Of a DNA stretch of 64,000 nt, positions 8,917 to 17,358 are shown in pieces; the stretch's first letter is position 1; every line of letters begins with the position of its first letter. The DNA is from Tropicimonas_B omnivorans. Its GTDB lineage: Bacteria; Pseudomonadota; Alphaproteobacteria; Rhodobacterales; Rhodobacteraceae. The translations under genes and the position numbers were made by a program. A model generated the notes under the pieces. It saw only the letters and a list, made by a program, of their open reading frames with translations, was not told where the DNA came from and did no database searches. The stretch is taken from assembly GCF_031846565.1 (NCBI RefSeq), contig NZ_JAVRHL010000001.1, positions 806,001-870,000 of the forward strand. The letters run 5' to 3'.

Positions 8917-9395
8917 CAGAGGTACTCCGAAAAGCTGTCGATCACCTGGCGATAGACAGCGCGTTTGAAGGGGACGATCCGGTCCGGAAGCTCGGCGGGC
9001 GGGATCCAGTCCCACCGGGAGAATTCCGGGTGATCGGTGTCGATGCGGATATCGGCATCCGAGCCGAGGAACCGCGCGAGGATCCATTTCTGTTCCTGCC
9101 CGCGCCAGCGCCCGCCCCAGACCTTTCCCACGAGAATGTCGGGCAGGTCGTAGCGCAGCCAGTCCGGGGTCTCGGCGACCACGTCGGCGAGGTGGGGCTT
9201 CACGCCGGCCTCCTCTTCCAGCTCCCGCAAGGCGGCGCCGCGCGGGGTCTCTCCGGGATCTATCCCGCCCTGCGGCATCTGCCAGGCGCCGGGCGTGTCG
9301 ATCCGCTCCCCGGCGAAGGCTAGGCCGTCCGCATTGAGAAGCAGAATGCCGGCGCAAGGCCGGTACGGAAGGTCGGTCGAGGAAAGTGTCATCAT
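8916..9395 (-). CDS. rppH: RNA pyrophosphohydrolase (Nudix)
   Basis: This 159-residue Nudix hydrolase belongs to the RppH/IalA group, which removes pyrophosphate from the 5' triphosphate of RNAs and starts decay, or hydrolyses dinucleoside polyphosphates. The Nudix box (G-x5-E-x7-RE-x2-EE-x-G) lies at about residues 43-65, with GGIDPGE and LRELEEEAGV. The start YRPCAGILLLNADG and the later KWILARFLG and HPEFSRWDWIPP are typical of RppH. Two adjacent ATGs exist; the first is used here. A secreted-protein gene overlaps its stop by one base. Confidence 0.93.
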   Translation of the reverse strand: MMTLSSTDLPYRPCAGILLLNADGLAFAGERIDTPGAWQMPQGGIDPGETPRGAALRELEEEAGVKPHLADVVAETPDWLRYDLPDILVGKVWGGRWRGQEQKWILARFLGSDADIRIDTDHPEFSRWDWIPPAELPDRIVPFKRAVYRQVIDSFSEYL

Positions 9396-9689
9396 GGATC
9401 CGTTAGACTAGTCGCGGGATCGCTATTCAATAGCGGGCCATCGGCGTCGCCGGAACACGCACCGCGGCCCACGGGGATCGAACCGGGCCGTGCTTCCGCT
9501 CGGCGCGCAAGGCAGGGACAGGTCCGGCGCGGAAGGAACCGGATCGGAAAGCGCGCTCGGTCTGCCCGTTTTCGCGACGCTGATCGCCCTTTTCCTCATC
9601 AATCGCCACGTGCCCGCAAGATTGTAGAGGCGGTGGTGGAATTCGCCTAGAAGTGGCGTCTGCGCGCGCTACCGTGAACAGTCACATCC
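9396..9689. other. Divergent intergenic region between rppH and globin gene
   Basis: Just under 300 bases separate the divergent rppH and globin genes and should carry both promoters. An arginine-rich open frame on the minus strand (about 9427-9609) lacks support. I see no tRNA or terminator. Confidence 0.5.
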
Positions 9690-10154
9690 ATGGGACAGCA
9701 CCCTCACCTCACGCCCTCCGATGTTGATCGAGTGACGCGAACGTGGCGCCGAATGGCAGCGCTGGGGCCGGTCGCCGCCAGGACCTTCTACCAAACCCTC
9801 TTCGATTTGCGCCCGCAGTACCGGCAGTTGTTCGAAGAGGATATGGAGGGGCAATACGTCAAGTTCGTGTCCACCATGGGCTTCCTGGTCGACCACCTTC
9901 ACGATCCGGCCGTGTTCGAGCACGAGGCGCGCAAACTTGGCAGCCGTCACAAGGAATATGGCGTCGTCCCCATCGATTATGCCTCCGGAGGCCTCGCCTT
10001 GATGCGCGCCTTCGATCAGCATCTCGTTCCGCCCCTGACAAAGCGCGAACGGGTGGCCTGGGTGCATCTTTACGACGAGGTGGCGCTCTTGATGATCGAC
10101 GACGGTGTCCCGAGCGGGGCCGAACGAGTCAGTGAAAACCAGCAGCCCGAGTGA
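9690..10154 (+). CDS. Single-domain globin
   Basis: The 154-residue protein has a globin-fold pattern without a reductase domain. LTPSDVDRVTRTWRRMAALG resembles helix A, and FYQTLFDLRPQYRQLFEED matches the B-C-CD region with its conserved Phe. KLGSRHKEYGV supplies the proximal histidine, as in flavohaemoglobin-like globins. A haem-based oxygen or NO role is likely from family knowledge, but the sequence does not decide between binding, sensing and dioxygenation. It stands alone and diverges from rppH. Confidence 0.88.
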   Translation: MGQHPHLTPSDVDRVTRTWRRMAALGPVAARTFYQTLFDLRPQYRQLFEEDMEGQYVKFVSTMGFLVDHLHDPAVFEHEARKLGSRHKEYGVVPIDYASGGLALMRAFDQHLVPPLTKRERVAWVHLYDEVALLMIDDGVPSGAERVSENQQPE

Positions 10155-10279
10155 CGAACGTGCTTCGCCGCCCGTCCCCGCGCCTTGCCGTCTTCAGATG
10201 AAAAAAGCAGGTGTCCGCAAAGCGCGTTGGGAAGCGATGCGCTCGAAGCGGACGGTCAAGAAGTGGTGCCGTCCTTCTC

Positions 10280-10582
10280 CTACCGCTCTTCAATCGCTTG
10301 AGAGATGAGATCTTGGCTGGCAGCAGATCCGATGGCGCGACCTGTTTCCGTCAGTGTTGCTTTTGCATTTGACGCAAAATCCATGCGCCGAAGGTCATAC
10401 TCCGGTCTCCCGTCCATCCCCGTGATTGCGTCTTCTATACCAGCAATGTAGGCGGCGGAGATGAGAACATCCTGAGTGACAAGGCCGTTCTCCTCGAGCG
10501 CCGCCGCTATTTCCGCCATGATTTCCCGCGCATTTCGCTTCGTGAGCGCATCAAGGCGAATTATCAACTCATCCATTGTCAT
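10280..10582 (-). CDS. Hypothetical protein, lower-GC, possibly acquired
   Basis: This 100-residue protein starts MTMDELIIRLDALTKRNARE and is mostly helical and acidic: IMAEIAAALEENGLVTQDVLISAAYIAGIEDAITG. I do not recognise a family. Its GC content is clearly lower than its neighbours, with several AT-ending codons, which suggests horizontal gain. TTG at 10591 or ATG at 10576 are alternative starts, and no strong Shine-Dalgarno decides. It lies between the globin gene and the ctpA terminator with no operon partner. Confidence 0.6.
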   Translation of the reverse strand: MTMDELIIRLDALTKRNAREIMAEIAAALEENGLVTQDVLISAAYIAGIEDAITGMDGRPEYDLRRMDFASNAKATLTETGRAIGSAASQDLISQAIEER

Positions 10583-10673
10583 CACTTTCAAAGATCTGTT
10601 GTTTCAGCTCGGTTGTATTGCACCGCTGTGCCCCGTTGCGACAAAGAGAACCAACACGCTTTGCAAACACCCT

Positions 10674-10710
10674 CAAAAAAAGGGCCGGCCCATCTTGGAC
10701 CGGCCCTTCG
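10674..10710 (-). terminator. Rho-independent terminator of ctpA
   Basis: On the minus strand, 20 nt past the ctpA stop, AAGGGCCGG pairs with CCGGCCCTT across an 11-nt loop and is followed by a run of seven or more T. This is a textbook intrinsic terminator closing the gpmI-envC-ctpA operon. Confidence 0.92.
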
Positions 10711-10730
10711 TTCTACCGAGGCGGGAGGCT

Positions 10731-12155
10731 TTACTGCGCCTCTGCGCCGGCCTCCTCGTCGCTCTCGGCTGACGCATCGTCGTCGGACATCGCCTCGGCG
10801 GCGACGCGGCGCGCCTCCGGACCGAGGGCAGAGAGCCCCTTGAGGATGTCGATCGCGTAGGCGAGCTGATAGTCCTCTTCCCGAAGTTCCGCGGATTTCT
10901 CGGCGGCGGCCTGATCTTCCTCGATCTGGCGGATCTCGTCCTCGGTCAGGCTGTCATTGTCGAGCGCGCCACGCAGGGAGCTTTCGGAGCGGTTGTTGAT
11001 GACCGCGCTTGCGCCCTCGTCCGACTCGTCCTCATCGGCAGGCACGGCGGCCGGCTGCTGCACGACGATGTCCGGGGAAATCCCCAGCGCCTGAATGGAG
11101 CGGCCGGACGGCGTGTAGTACCGCGCGGTGGTCAGCCGCATCGCGCCGTCCTGCGACAGCGGCATCACGGTCTGAACGGAGCCCTTGCCGAAACTCTTGG
11201 TCCCCACGACGATCGCCCTGCGATGATCCTGCAGCGCGCCTGCGACGATCTCGGAGGCGGAGGCCGAGCCGCCGTTGATCAGCACGACGATGGGCTTGCC
11301 GTTCGCAAGATCGCCCTCCTCGGCATTGTAGCGATCGCCTTCGCTTGCCATGCGTCCGCGCGTCGAGACGATCTCGCCCTTGTCGAGGAAGGCGTCCGAG
11401 ACAGCGATCGCCTGCGTCAGGAGGCCACCGGGGTTGTTCCGCAGGTCGAGCACGATGCCGTTGACGGAATCCGGCCCGCCATGCGTCTCGATCGCTTCGG
11501 CCAGCGTGCTCTCGAGGTTGGGATAGGTCTGATCGTTGAATGTCGTCACGCGCAGCACGACCGTATCGCCCTCGACGCGGGTGCGCACGGCCGTCAGCGT
11601 GATCGTGTCGCGCACGATGGTCACGTCGAACGGCTCGTCGCGGCCCTCGCGCACCACGGTGATGATGATCTCGGAGCCGACGGGCCCGCGCATCAGGTCC
11701 ACGGCCTCGTCCAGGGTTAGGCCGAGGACGCTCTCTCCGTCGACATGGGTGATGAAGTCGCCCGCCTCGATGCCCGCTTCGTCGGCCGGGGTGTCGTCGA
11801 TGGGGGAGACGACCTTCACGAAGCCGTCCTCCTGCGTCACCTCGATGCCGAGGCCGCCGAATTCGCCGCGGGTCTGCACCCGCATGTCCTGCGCATCCTC
11901 GGGGGAGAGGTAGCTGGAATGGGGATCGAGCGAGGTCAGCATGCCGTTGATGGCCGCCTCGATCAGTTCCTCCTCGTCAACGTCTTCCACGTATTGTGCG
12001 CGGATCCGTTCGAAGATGTCGCCGAACAGGTCGAGCTGCTCGTAGATATTGACGTTCCGTTCGGCTTCCTGTGCCAGGAGTGGCCCGGCCACCTGCGTGG
12101 TAAGGAGCGCGCCCGCAAGGGTGCCGCCCACGGCGGCCATCGCGAATTTCCTCAT
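10731..12155 (-). CDS. ctpA: Carboxyl-terminal processing protease (S41 family)
   Basis: This 474-residue periplasmic serine protease trims C-termini of envelope proteins. The order is: signal or anchor sequence MRKFAMAAVGGTLAGALL, an N-terminal helical part with DPHSSYLSPED, a PDZ domain (GGLGIEVTQEDG to ITHVDGESVLGL) and the S41 catalytic domain. In the motif GGSASASEI Ser299 is the likely nucleophile, and Lys324 in SFGKGSVQ is its partner. The start at 12155 was chosen for the signal sequence and an AAGGA upstream; the open frame extends 34 codons further. An acidic tail ends the protein. It follows the EnvC-like gene by 7 nt, a frequent pairing for peptidoglycan hydrolase control. Confidence 0.95.
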   Translation of the reverse strand: MRKFAMAAVGGTLAGALLTTQVAGPLLAQEAERNVNIYEQLDLFGDIFERIRAQYVEDVDEEELIEAAINGMLTSLDPHSSYLSPEDAQDMRVQTRGEFGGLGIEVTQEDGFVKVVSPIDDTPADEAGIEAGDFITHVDGESVLGLTLDEAVDLMRGPVGSEIIITVVREGRDEPFDVTIVRDTITLTAVRTRVEGDTVVLRVTTFNDQTYPNLESTLAEAIETHGGPDSVNGIVLDLRNNPGGLLTQAIAVSDAFLDKGEIVSTRGRMASEGDRYNAEEGDLANGKPIVVLINGGSASASEIVAGALQDHRRAIVVGTKSFGKGSVQTVMPLSQDGAMRLTTARYYTPSGRSIQALGISPDIVVQQPAAVPADEDESDEGASAVINNRSESSLRGALDNDSLTEDEIRQIEEDQAAAEKSAELREEDYQLAYAIDILKGLSALGPEARRVAAEAMSDDDASAESDEEAGAEAQ

Positions 12156-12162
12156 CCTGTTC

Positions 12163-13287
12163 TCATCCTTTTTCGGTGGCGGCGAACCAGGTGGCGGGAT
12201 CCGCCGGGGCGTCGCCCTCTCTGACTTCCAAGTAAAGCGTTTCGCTGCGCGTGGCACCAGCGCTAGTGCCGGGGCCGGTCAGGATCGCCTCGTCGTCCGG
12301 GCCGCTGCCCCCGCCCATCACGCCGATCGGCGCTCCGGCGGGCAGGACCTGGCCCGGCGCACCATAGACCACGTCCAGCCCGGCGATCACCATCAGATTT
12401 TCGCGTGCAGGCTCAAGCACAATCACATTCCCGTACCCGGAAAGAGGCCCGGCATAGCGCACCGTCGCGCCAAGGGGCGTCGTCACGAGGGCCGCGGGAC
12501 GCGTGGCGATGGACCATCCGGGCCGCGCGACGCCGTCCGCTCCGATCTCGTCGAACCTGCGGATGATCTGTCCGTTGACGGGGAGGGGCAGGGCGCCGGG
12601 CCGCGGGCCCGTCTCGCTCTCGGGACGTTCCGGCAGAGGTTCGATCAGGGCGGCGAACTCGGCCAGCGAGCCGGCATCGGCGGCGAGGCGCGCCATCTGG
12701 TCGGCATTGCTAGCGGTGCGCAGCGGAAGGTCCGTGCGCTCTGCCACCGCCTGGGACAGGGCGAGCCGCGCGGCCTGCGCTTCGGACATGCCGCGGGCCA
12801 GGTCTTCGGAGGCGCCGTCCTGCAGGGCGCGCAGCAACCTCAGTTCGGCAAGGTCCGCCCTCAGTGCATCGGCCTCCGCGCGAAGGCCGGGGGTGACATC
12901 GGCGAGCATCATGCCCGAGCGCGCCGCGCCCAGGGGGCCGTCCGGATGCATCATCAGGACGGGTGGGGGAGAGCTGCCGATGGAGGACAGCGCGCCGAGC
13001 AGGCGGGACAGCTCTTCCTCGCGGCCCGCGAGGCGTTCCTCGATGGTGCGCTCCCGCGCCGCCGCATCCCGGATCCCGTCGCGAAGCGCGGCGAGACCTT
13101 CCTCGTAGGCGCGCACGGTGCCGGTGAGGGCAGCCACCCTCTCCCGCCGCCCGGTGGCCGCTTCCAGCCCAGCCGACGCCTCCTCGAGAAGGGCGGAGGC
13201 CGCACGCGCGGCGGCGGCAGGCCCCTCCTGCGCCGTGGCGGGGACGGCCAGCAGGAGGGCGAGGGCGATATGGGGGAGGGCGGGCAC
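12163..13287 (-). CDS. EnvC-like murein hydrolase activator (degenerate LytM domain)
   Basis: The 374-residue protein begins at a GTG with a signal peptide (MPALPHIALALLLAVPATAQ). A long coiled-coil rich in Ala, Glu and Arg covers about residues 25-215. A C-terminal LytM/M23-like domain starts with PVNGQIIRRFDEIG. Catalytic zinc ligands of true M23 peptidases (HxxxD, HxH) are not visible, as expected of EnvC, which activates amidases rather than cutting. It lies 4 nt after gpmI and just before ctpA; gpmI-envC-ctpA is a common proteobacterial order. Confidence 0.88.
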   Translation of the reverse strand: MPALPHIALALLLAVPATAQEGPAAAARAASALLEEASAGLEAATGRRERVAALTGTVRAYEEGLAALRDGIRDAAARERTIEERLAGREEELSRLLGALSSIGSSPPPVLMMHPDGPLGAARSGMMLADVTPGLRAEADALRADLAELRLLRALQDGASEDLARGMSEAQAARLALSQAVAERTDLPLRTASNADQMARLAADAGSLAEFAALIEPLPERPESETGPRPGALPLPVNGQIIRRFDEIGADGVARPGWSIATRPAALVTTPLGATVRYAGPLSGYGNVIVLEPARENLMVIAGLDVVYGAPGQVLPAGAPIGVMGGGSGPDDEAILTGPGTSAGATRSETLYLEVREGDAPADPATWFAATEKG

Positions 13288-13291
13288 GGGG

Positions 13292-14806
13292 TCAGGCGAG
13301 GAGGGAGACGCCGGTCATTTCCGGCGGGGTCTCGACGCCCATCAGCTCCAGCAGTGTCGGAGCGAGATCGGCGAGACGCCCGTCCTTCAGATCGGCCCCC
13401 TCCGGCGCGCCCACGACGATGACCGGGACGGGGTTCAGCGTATGGGCGGTATGGGGGCTGCCGTCCTCGGCCAGCATCGTATCGCAATTGCCATGGTCGG
13501 CGGTGACGATCATCGCGCCGCCGGCCTTCTCCAGCGCCTCGACGGCGAGGCCGAGACCCCGGTCCACCTCCTCGCAGGCGACGATCGCGGCGTCGATATC
13601 GCCGGTATGGCCCACCATGTCGGGGTTGGCGTAGTTCACCACGATCAGGTCGTAGCCCGACCCAATGGCCTCGACGAGCTTTTCGGTGACCTCGGGGGCG
13701 GACATTTTCGGCTGCAGGTCGTAGGTCGCCACGTTCGGCGACTTCGGCATGTAGCGGTCCTCGCCCGCCTCCGGCTCTTCCTTGCCGCCGTTGAGGAAGA
13801 AGGTGACGTGAGGATACTTTTCCGTTTCGGCGAGGCGGAACTGGCGAAGCCCCTTTGCGGCGACCCATGCGCCGAGGGTGTTCACGATCTTCCGCTTCGG
13901 AAAGACGCTCTCGAACCATGCCGTGTGCCGGTCCGAATACTCGACCATGCCGAGCCTGGCGGCGAAGTCCGGACGACCCTGCACGCTGAACTCGGCGAAA
14001 TCCGGATCGCCGATTGCCGCGAGGATCTCCCGCGCCCGATCAGCCCGGAAGTTGAGGCAGAAGATGCCGTCCCCGTCCGCCGCGCCGGCATAGTCCCCGA
14101 TGACCACGGGCAGGATGAACTCGTCCGTCTTGCCCGCCTCCCAGGACGCCTGCACCGCGGCCTCGGCTGTCGGCGCGCCCACGCCGTCCGCCGAGACGAT
14201 GGCATCATAGGCCTTCTGGACGCGATCCCAGCGGGTATCCCGGTCCATCGCGTAGTACCGGCCCGTCACCGTGGCGATGCGCGCCCCCTCCGGCATGCGG
14301 TTCTCGAGCTCGGCGATGAAGGCGTCGGCGGATTTGGGAGCCACGTCCCGCCCGTCCGTGATCGCATGGACCGCGATCGGCACGCCGGCCTCCGCGATCG
14401 TCCGCGCGGCCGCGATCATGTGGTCGATATGCCCGTGAACGCCACCGTCAGAGGCGACGCCCATCAGATGCGCGGTGCCGCCCGTCTCCTTCAATTTGCC
14501 TACGAAGCCCAGAAGCGCCTCGTTCTCGAAGAAGCTGCCATCCTCGATGGCAAGATCGATCTGCCCCAGATCCATGGCGACGACGCGGCCTGCGCCGATA
14601 TTGGTGTGGCCGACCTCCGAATTGCCCATCTGTCCGGTCGGTAGACCCACATCGGGGCCGTAGGTCGTCAGGGTGGCATTGGGGCAACTCGCCATCAGCC
14701 GGTCGAAATTGGGTGTCTCGGCGAGGGCGGGGGCGTTGCCCTCACGCCGGCCGCCGATGCCCCAGCCGTCGAGAATGCACAGGACGACGGGTTTGGGATG
14801 GCTCAT
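13292..14806 (-). CDS. gpmI: 2,3-bisphosphoglycerate-independent phosphoglycerate mutase
   Basis: This 504-residue manganese enzyme interconverts 3- and 2-phosphoglycerate in glycolysis. The N-terminal VVLCILDGWGIG carries a metal-binding Asp, and the phosphoserine nucleophile is Ser63 in GQMGNSEVGHTNIGAGRV. C-terminal metal sites are in NPDMVGHTGD and TADHGNCD. The length is normal. GAAAGGG precedes the ATG. It leads an operon with the EnvC-like gene and ctpA. Confidence 0.97.
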   Translation of the reverse strand: MSHPKPVVLCILDGWGIGGRREGNAPALAETPNFDRLMASCPNATLTTYGPDVGLPTGQMGNSEVGHTNIGAGRVVAMDLGQIDLAIEDGSFFENEALLGFVGKLKETGGTAHLMGVASDGGVHGHIDHMIAAARTIAEAGVPIAVHAITDGRDVAPKSADAFIAELENRMPEGARIATVTGRYYAMDRDTRWDRVQKAYDAIVSADGVGAPTAEAAVQASWEAGKTDEFILPVVIGDYAGAADGDGIFCLNFRADRAREILAAIGDPDFAEFSVQGRPDFAARLGMVEYSDRHTAWFESVFPKRKIVNTLGAWVAAKGLRQFRLAETEKYPHVTFFLNGGKEEPEAGEDRYMPKSPNVATYDLQPKMSAPEVTEKLVEAIGSGYDLIVVNYANPDMVGHTGDIDAAIVACEEVDRGLGLAVEALEKAGGAMIVTADHGNCDTMLAEDGSPHTAHTLNPVPVIVVGAPEGADLKDGRLADLAPTLLELMGVETPPEMTGVSLLA

Positions 14807-14916
14807 GGGTTCGGCCCTTTCGCGCGCTGGTCTGCCGGTGCCCCTGTTCTAGGCCCCGCGCGCCCGAGAGAAAAGGCGCGGTCCCTGTTCCCGCCCGGGG
14901 CGGAGCGCGGCGCGTC

Positions 14917-15582
14917 TCAGAAATCGAGGTCGGCGTAATGCGCGGGCGGGCGGAAGGACGAGACCTGGTCGGCAAGGATGCCGCGGAACGCGGGGCGCGA
15001 CTTGATCTTCGCGTACCAGTCCTTGACGTTCTCCGAGCGGTTCCAGTCCACGTCCGAGATGTAGTCGAGCGAGGAGAAGTGCGCGGCCGCGGTGAAGTCC
15101 GCCAGCGACATCTGATCCCCGCCGAGCCAGCGGCGCTGGTCGAGCAGCCAGTGCATGTAGTCGAGGTGGTACTTGATCGCCTTCGAGCCGGCCTTGATCC
15201 GGGAGCTGTCGGGATAGCCCTGCCCGGTGATCTTCTTGTTCACCCGTTCGTAGACGAGGTTCGCCGTGACCTCGTTGTGGAACTTGTCGTCGAACCAGGC
15301 GCAGAGGCGGCGGACCTCGTAGCGGTCCTCGGGGGTGCGGGGCATCAGGACCGGCGTCGGCTCTATCTCCTCGAGATATTCGCAGATCGCCTGGCTCTCG
15401 GGCATGAAGCGCCCGTTTATCCGCAGGATCGGCACCTTGGCGGCCGGGTTGCGGCGCAGGAAATCGGGATCCTGCTCCCAGTAGCGCTCCTCCACCAGTT
15501 CGACCTCGATCCGCTTCTCGGCAAGGACGAGACGGACCTTGCGGCAGAAGGGAGAGAGGGGGACGTGGTAAAGGCGGTTCAT
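14917..15582 (-). CDS. Glutathione S-transferase family protein
   Basis: The 221-residue protein has a thioredoxin-like N-terminal domain (YHVPLSPFCRKVRLVLAEK, then AAKVPILRINGRFMPESQAIC, the cis-Pro/Ser glutathione-binding part) and an all-helical C-terminal domain ending LADFTAAAHFSSLDY. A Ser-Pro-Phe-Cys sequence sits at the usual catalytic position. The start at 15582 removes 20 poorly conserved residues of the longer open frame. The substrate cannot be assigned. It is a single gene between gpmI and mtgA. Confidence 0.9.
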   Translation of the reverse strand: MNRLYHVPLSPFCRKVRLVLAEKRIEVELVEERYWEQDPDFLRRNPAAKVPILRINGRFMPESQAICEYLEEIEPTPVLMPRTPEDRYEVRRLCAWFDDKFHNEVTANLVYERVNKKITGQGYPDSSRIKAGSKAIKYHLDYMHWLLDQRRWLGGDQMSLADFTAAAHFSSLDYISDVDWNRSENVKDWYAKIKSRPAFRGILADQVSSFRPPAHYADLDF

Positions 15583-15716
15583 GGAGCGGACCTGAAACGA
15601 GTGCGGTTCAATGGTGATGCCGTCTGAGGCGACAGAGTGCAATCCCGAGGCGCGTCAACACTCGCGGGCGCCAGGGTCTTCGTTTTCGCTCGCCGCGGCG
15701 GCGCCCCGCCGCCGGC

Positions 15717-16487
15717 TCAGTCCTCGAAACAGGCCGCACGGCCGTCGCGCGCGATGGTGGCCGCGCCGTCCTCGATCGCAGCCCCCCTTCGGCGCATCCA
15801 GTCCGGCGGCGCCGAGGGGTTGCGCGCCTTGGGCGCCGGCAAGGCCGCGGCAAGAAGCCCCGCTTGCCGGGCGGTGAGCTTCGCTGCCGTCGTCCCGAAA
15901 TAGAAGTTCGCCGCCGCCTCGATGCCGAATATGCCTTCGCCGAACTCGGCCACGTTGAGATAGAGCTCCAGGATCCGGCGCTTGGGCCAGACGATTTCCG
16001 CGACCGGCGTGATCCCCGCCTCGAGCGCCTTGCGCGCCCAGGAGCGGTGCTGCCAAAGGAAGACGTTCTTCACCGTCTGCTGGGACAGCGTGGAGGCGCC
16101 GCGGATGGCGCCTTCATTCAGCGCGCGACGAATCGCGCTCATGTCGAAGCCCCAGTGGAGACAGAAGTTGGCATCCTCCGCCGCGACGGCGGAGCGCAGC
16201 ATTACCGGTGCGATCTCGTCCACCGGCACCCATTCGCGCGTGATCCCGTCAAGTCTGCGGCCCTCCGACACCATTGTCCATGTCGTCGGCGGGGCGACGA
16301 AGCGGAAGATCAGAATCGCGAGAAAGAGAAGGATCACGAAGACGCCGAAAAGCCGGAGGGCCTGCCGGATCGCCCAGCGGCGCGCGCGCTTGACCGGCGA
16401 GGCCGCGGGCCTGTCTCGGCCGCGACCGGTTCCGCTGCGCGGCGGCGACTTTCGCCCCGCACCTCCTGATCGTGTTGAACGTGCCAT
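15717..16487 (-). CDS. mtgA: Monofunctional biosynthetic peptidoglycan transglycosylase
   Basis: This 256-residue GT51 enzyme polymerises lipid II into glycan strands at the inner membrane. A basic N-terminus is followed by one membrane helix (LFGVFVILLFLAILIFRFV). The family 51 motifs are present: AAEDANFCLHWGFD with the catalytic Glu, GASTLSQQTVKN, and RILELYLNVAEFG. A transpeptidase domain is absent, as expected of MtgA. It lies upstream of the GST gene on the same strand. Confidence 0.95.
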   Translation of the reverse strand: MARSTRSGGAGRKSPPRSGTGRGRDRPAASPVKRARRWAIRQALRLFGVFVILLFLAILIFRFVAPPTTWTMVSEGRRLDGITREWVPVDEIAPVMLRSAVAAEDANFCLHWGFDMSAIRRALNEGAIRGASTLSQQTVKNVFLWQHRSWARKALEAGITPVAEIVWPKRRILELYLNVAEFGEGIFGIEAAANFYFGTTAAKLTARQAGLLAAALPAPKARNPSAPPDWMRRRGAAIEDGAATIARDGRAACFED

Positions 16488-16552
16488 TCGGCCTGACTAT
16501 CGCGGGCGAACCGGTGCGGGAAGCCGGATCGCGCGGAGTGGGCGCGGAAGTG

Positions 16553-17332
16553 TCACCCGCGGGAAACGGCCACGGACTGGTATTTCAGCGCGATAGGCGC
16601 GAAGGACGTCAGGAAGGCGATATCCGTCGCGTCCCTGCCGACGCCGATGACGGCCAGCTCCGCGGGATCGGACATGCCCGTCGGGTCCACCATGTGCCAT
16701 GCGCCGCCCAGGTAGACCTCGGCGACGGCGTGGAAGTCAGGCGGCGTCACCGCTGCGGAATAGACCGCAACCATCCGCGCCGGGATCGTCGCCGCGCGCG
16801 CCAGCGACACGAGGACATGCGCGTAGTCGCGGCAGATCCCGCGGCGGGAGAGAAAGGTGTCCACCGCGTCGGTGTCGGCGTTGCTCGCGCCCGGAACGTA
16901 GGAGAAGGACGCTTCGACCCAGTCGCGCATCGCGGCGATCTTCGCGCCGCCCGAAAGCGCGCCGAAGCGATCCTCCACGAAGGCCTCGAACCGTCCAGAA
17001 GGGCAGAAACGGGAGGGCAGCAGGTAGTGTACCGCCTCCCCGGGGAGCGCATGGAGCGGCGTCTCGGCAAGGCCTTCCAGCGGCGGCACATCCCGCGTGA
17101 CCTCGATCCGGGCACGATAGGTGCAGCGGAAGGCATCCTCGCAGTGAAGCCAGAGACGCTCGCCGATCCCGTCCTCGGCCGGCACGCGCCGCATCTCGTC
17201 CGTCCCCGGCGCGGACAACTCGTTCGACACCATACGCTGGCCTTCCGTTTCGGCGGCCTCGATCTGAAGGAGGAGCGCGGTCGGCTCCACGGCATCGTAG
17301 TCGAGGCGAACCTCTACGTTCAGCGTCGTCAT
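16553..17332 (-). CDS. Transglutaminase-like cysteine protease family protein
   Basis: The 259-residue protein has an N-terminal beta-rich region and a C-terminal transglutaminase core. The triad is visible: Cys in SRRGICRDYAHV, His in PPDFHAVAEVY and Asp in HMVDPTG. No signal peptide or membrane helix is seen, so it is likely cytoplasmic. Family members are often proteases or amidases of unknown target. It lies between the class A PBP and mtgA on the same strand, 26 nt after the PBP stop codon. Confidence 0.88.
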   Translation of the reverse strand: MTTLNVEVRLDYDAVEPTALLLQIEAAETEGQRMVSNELSAPGTDEMRRVPAEDGIGERLWLHCEDAFRCTYRARIEVTRDVPPLEGLAETPLHALPGEAVHYLLPSRFCPSGRFEAFVEDRFGALSGGAKIAAMRDWVEASFSYVPGASNADTDAVDTFLSRRGICRDYAHVLVSLARAATIPARMVAVYSAAVTPPDFHAVAEVYLGGAWHMVDPTGMSDPAELAVIGVGRDATDIAFLTSFAPIALKYQSVAVSRG

Positions 17333-17358
17333 GGACGGCTCCGTTTTGCCAAGGGAGG

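Noticed and set aside
9427..9609. A 60-codon minus-strand ORF between rppH and the globin gene
   Set aside because: It needs a non-ATG start, has no ribosome site and is Arg/Pro/Ala-rich like chance frames.
15693..15716. A GC hairpin just after mtgA as a terminator
   Set aside because: The stem is short and no T-run follows, so an intrinsic terminator is not supported.
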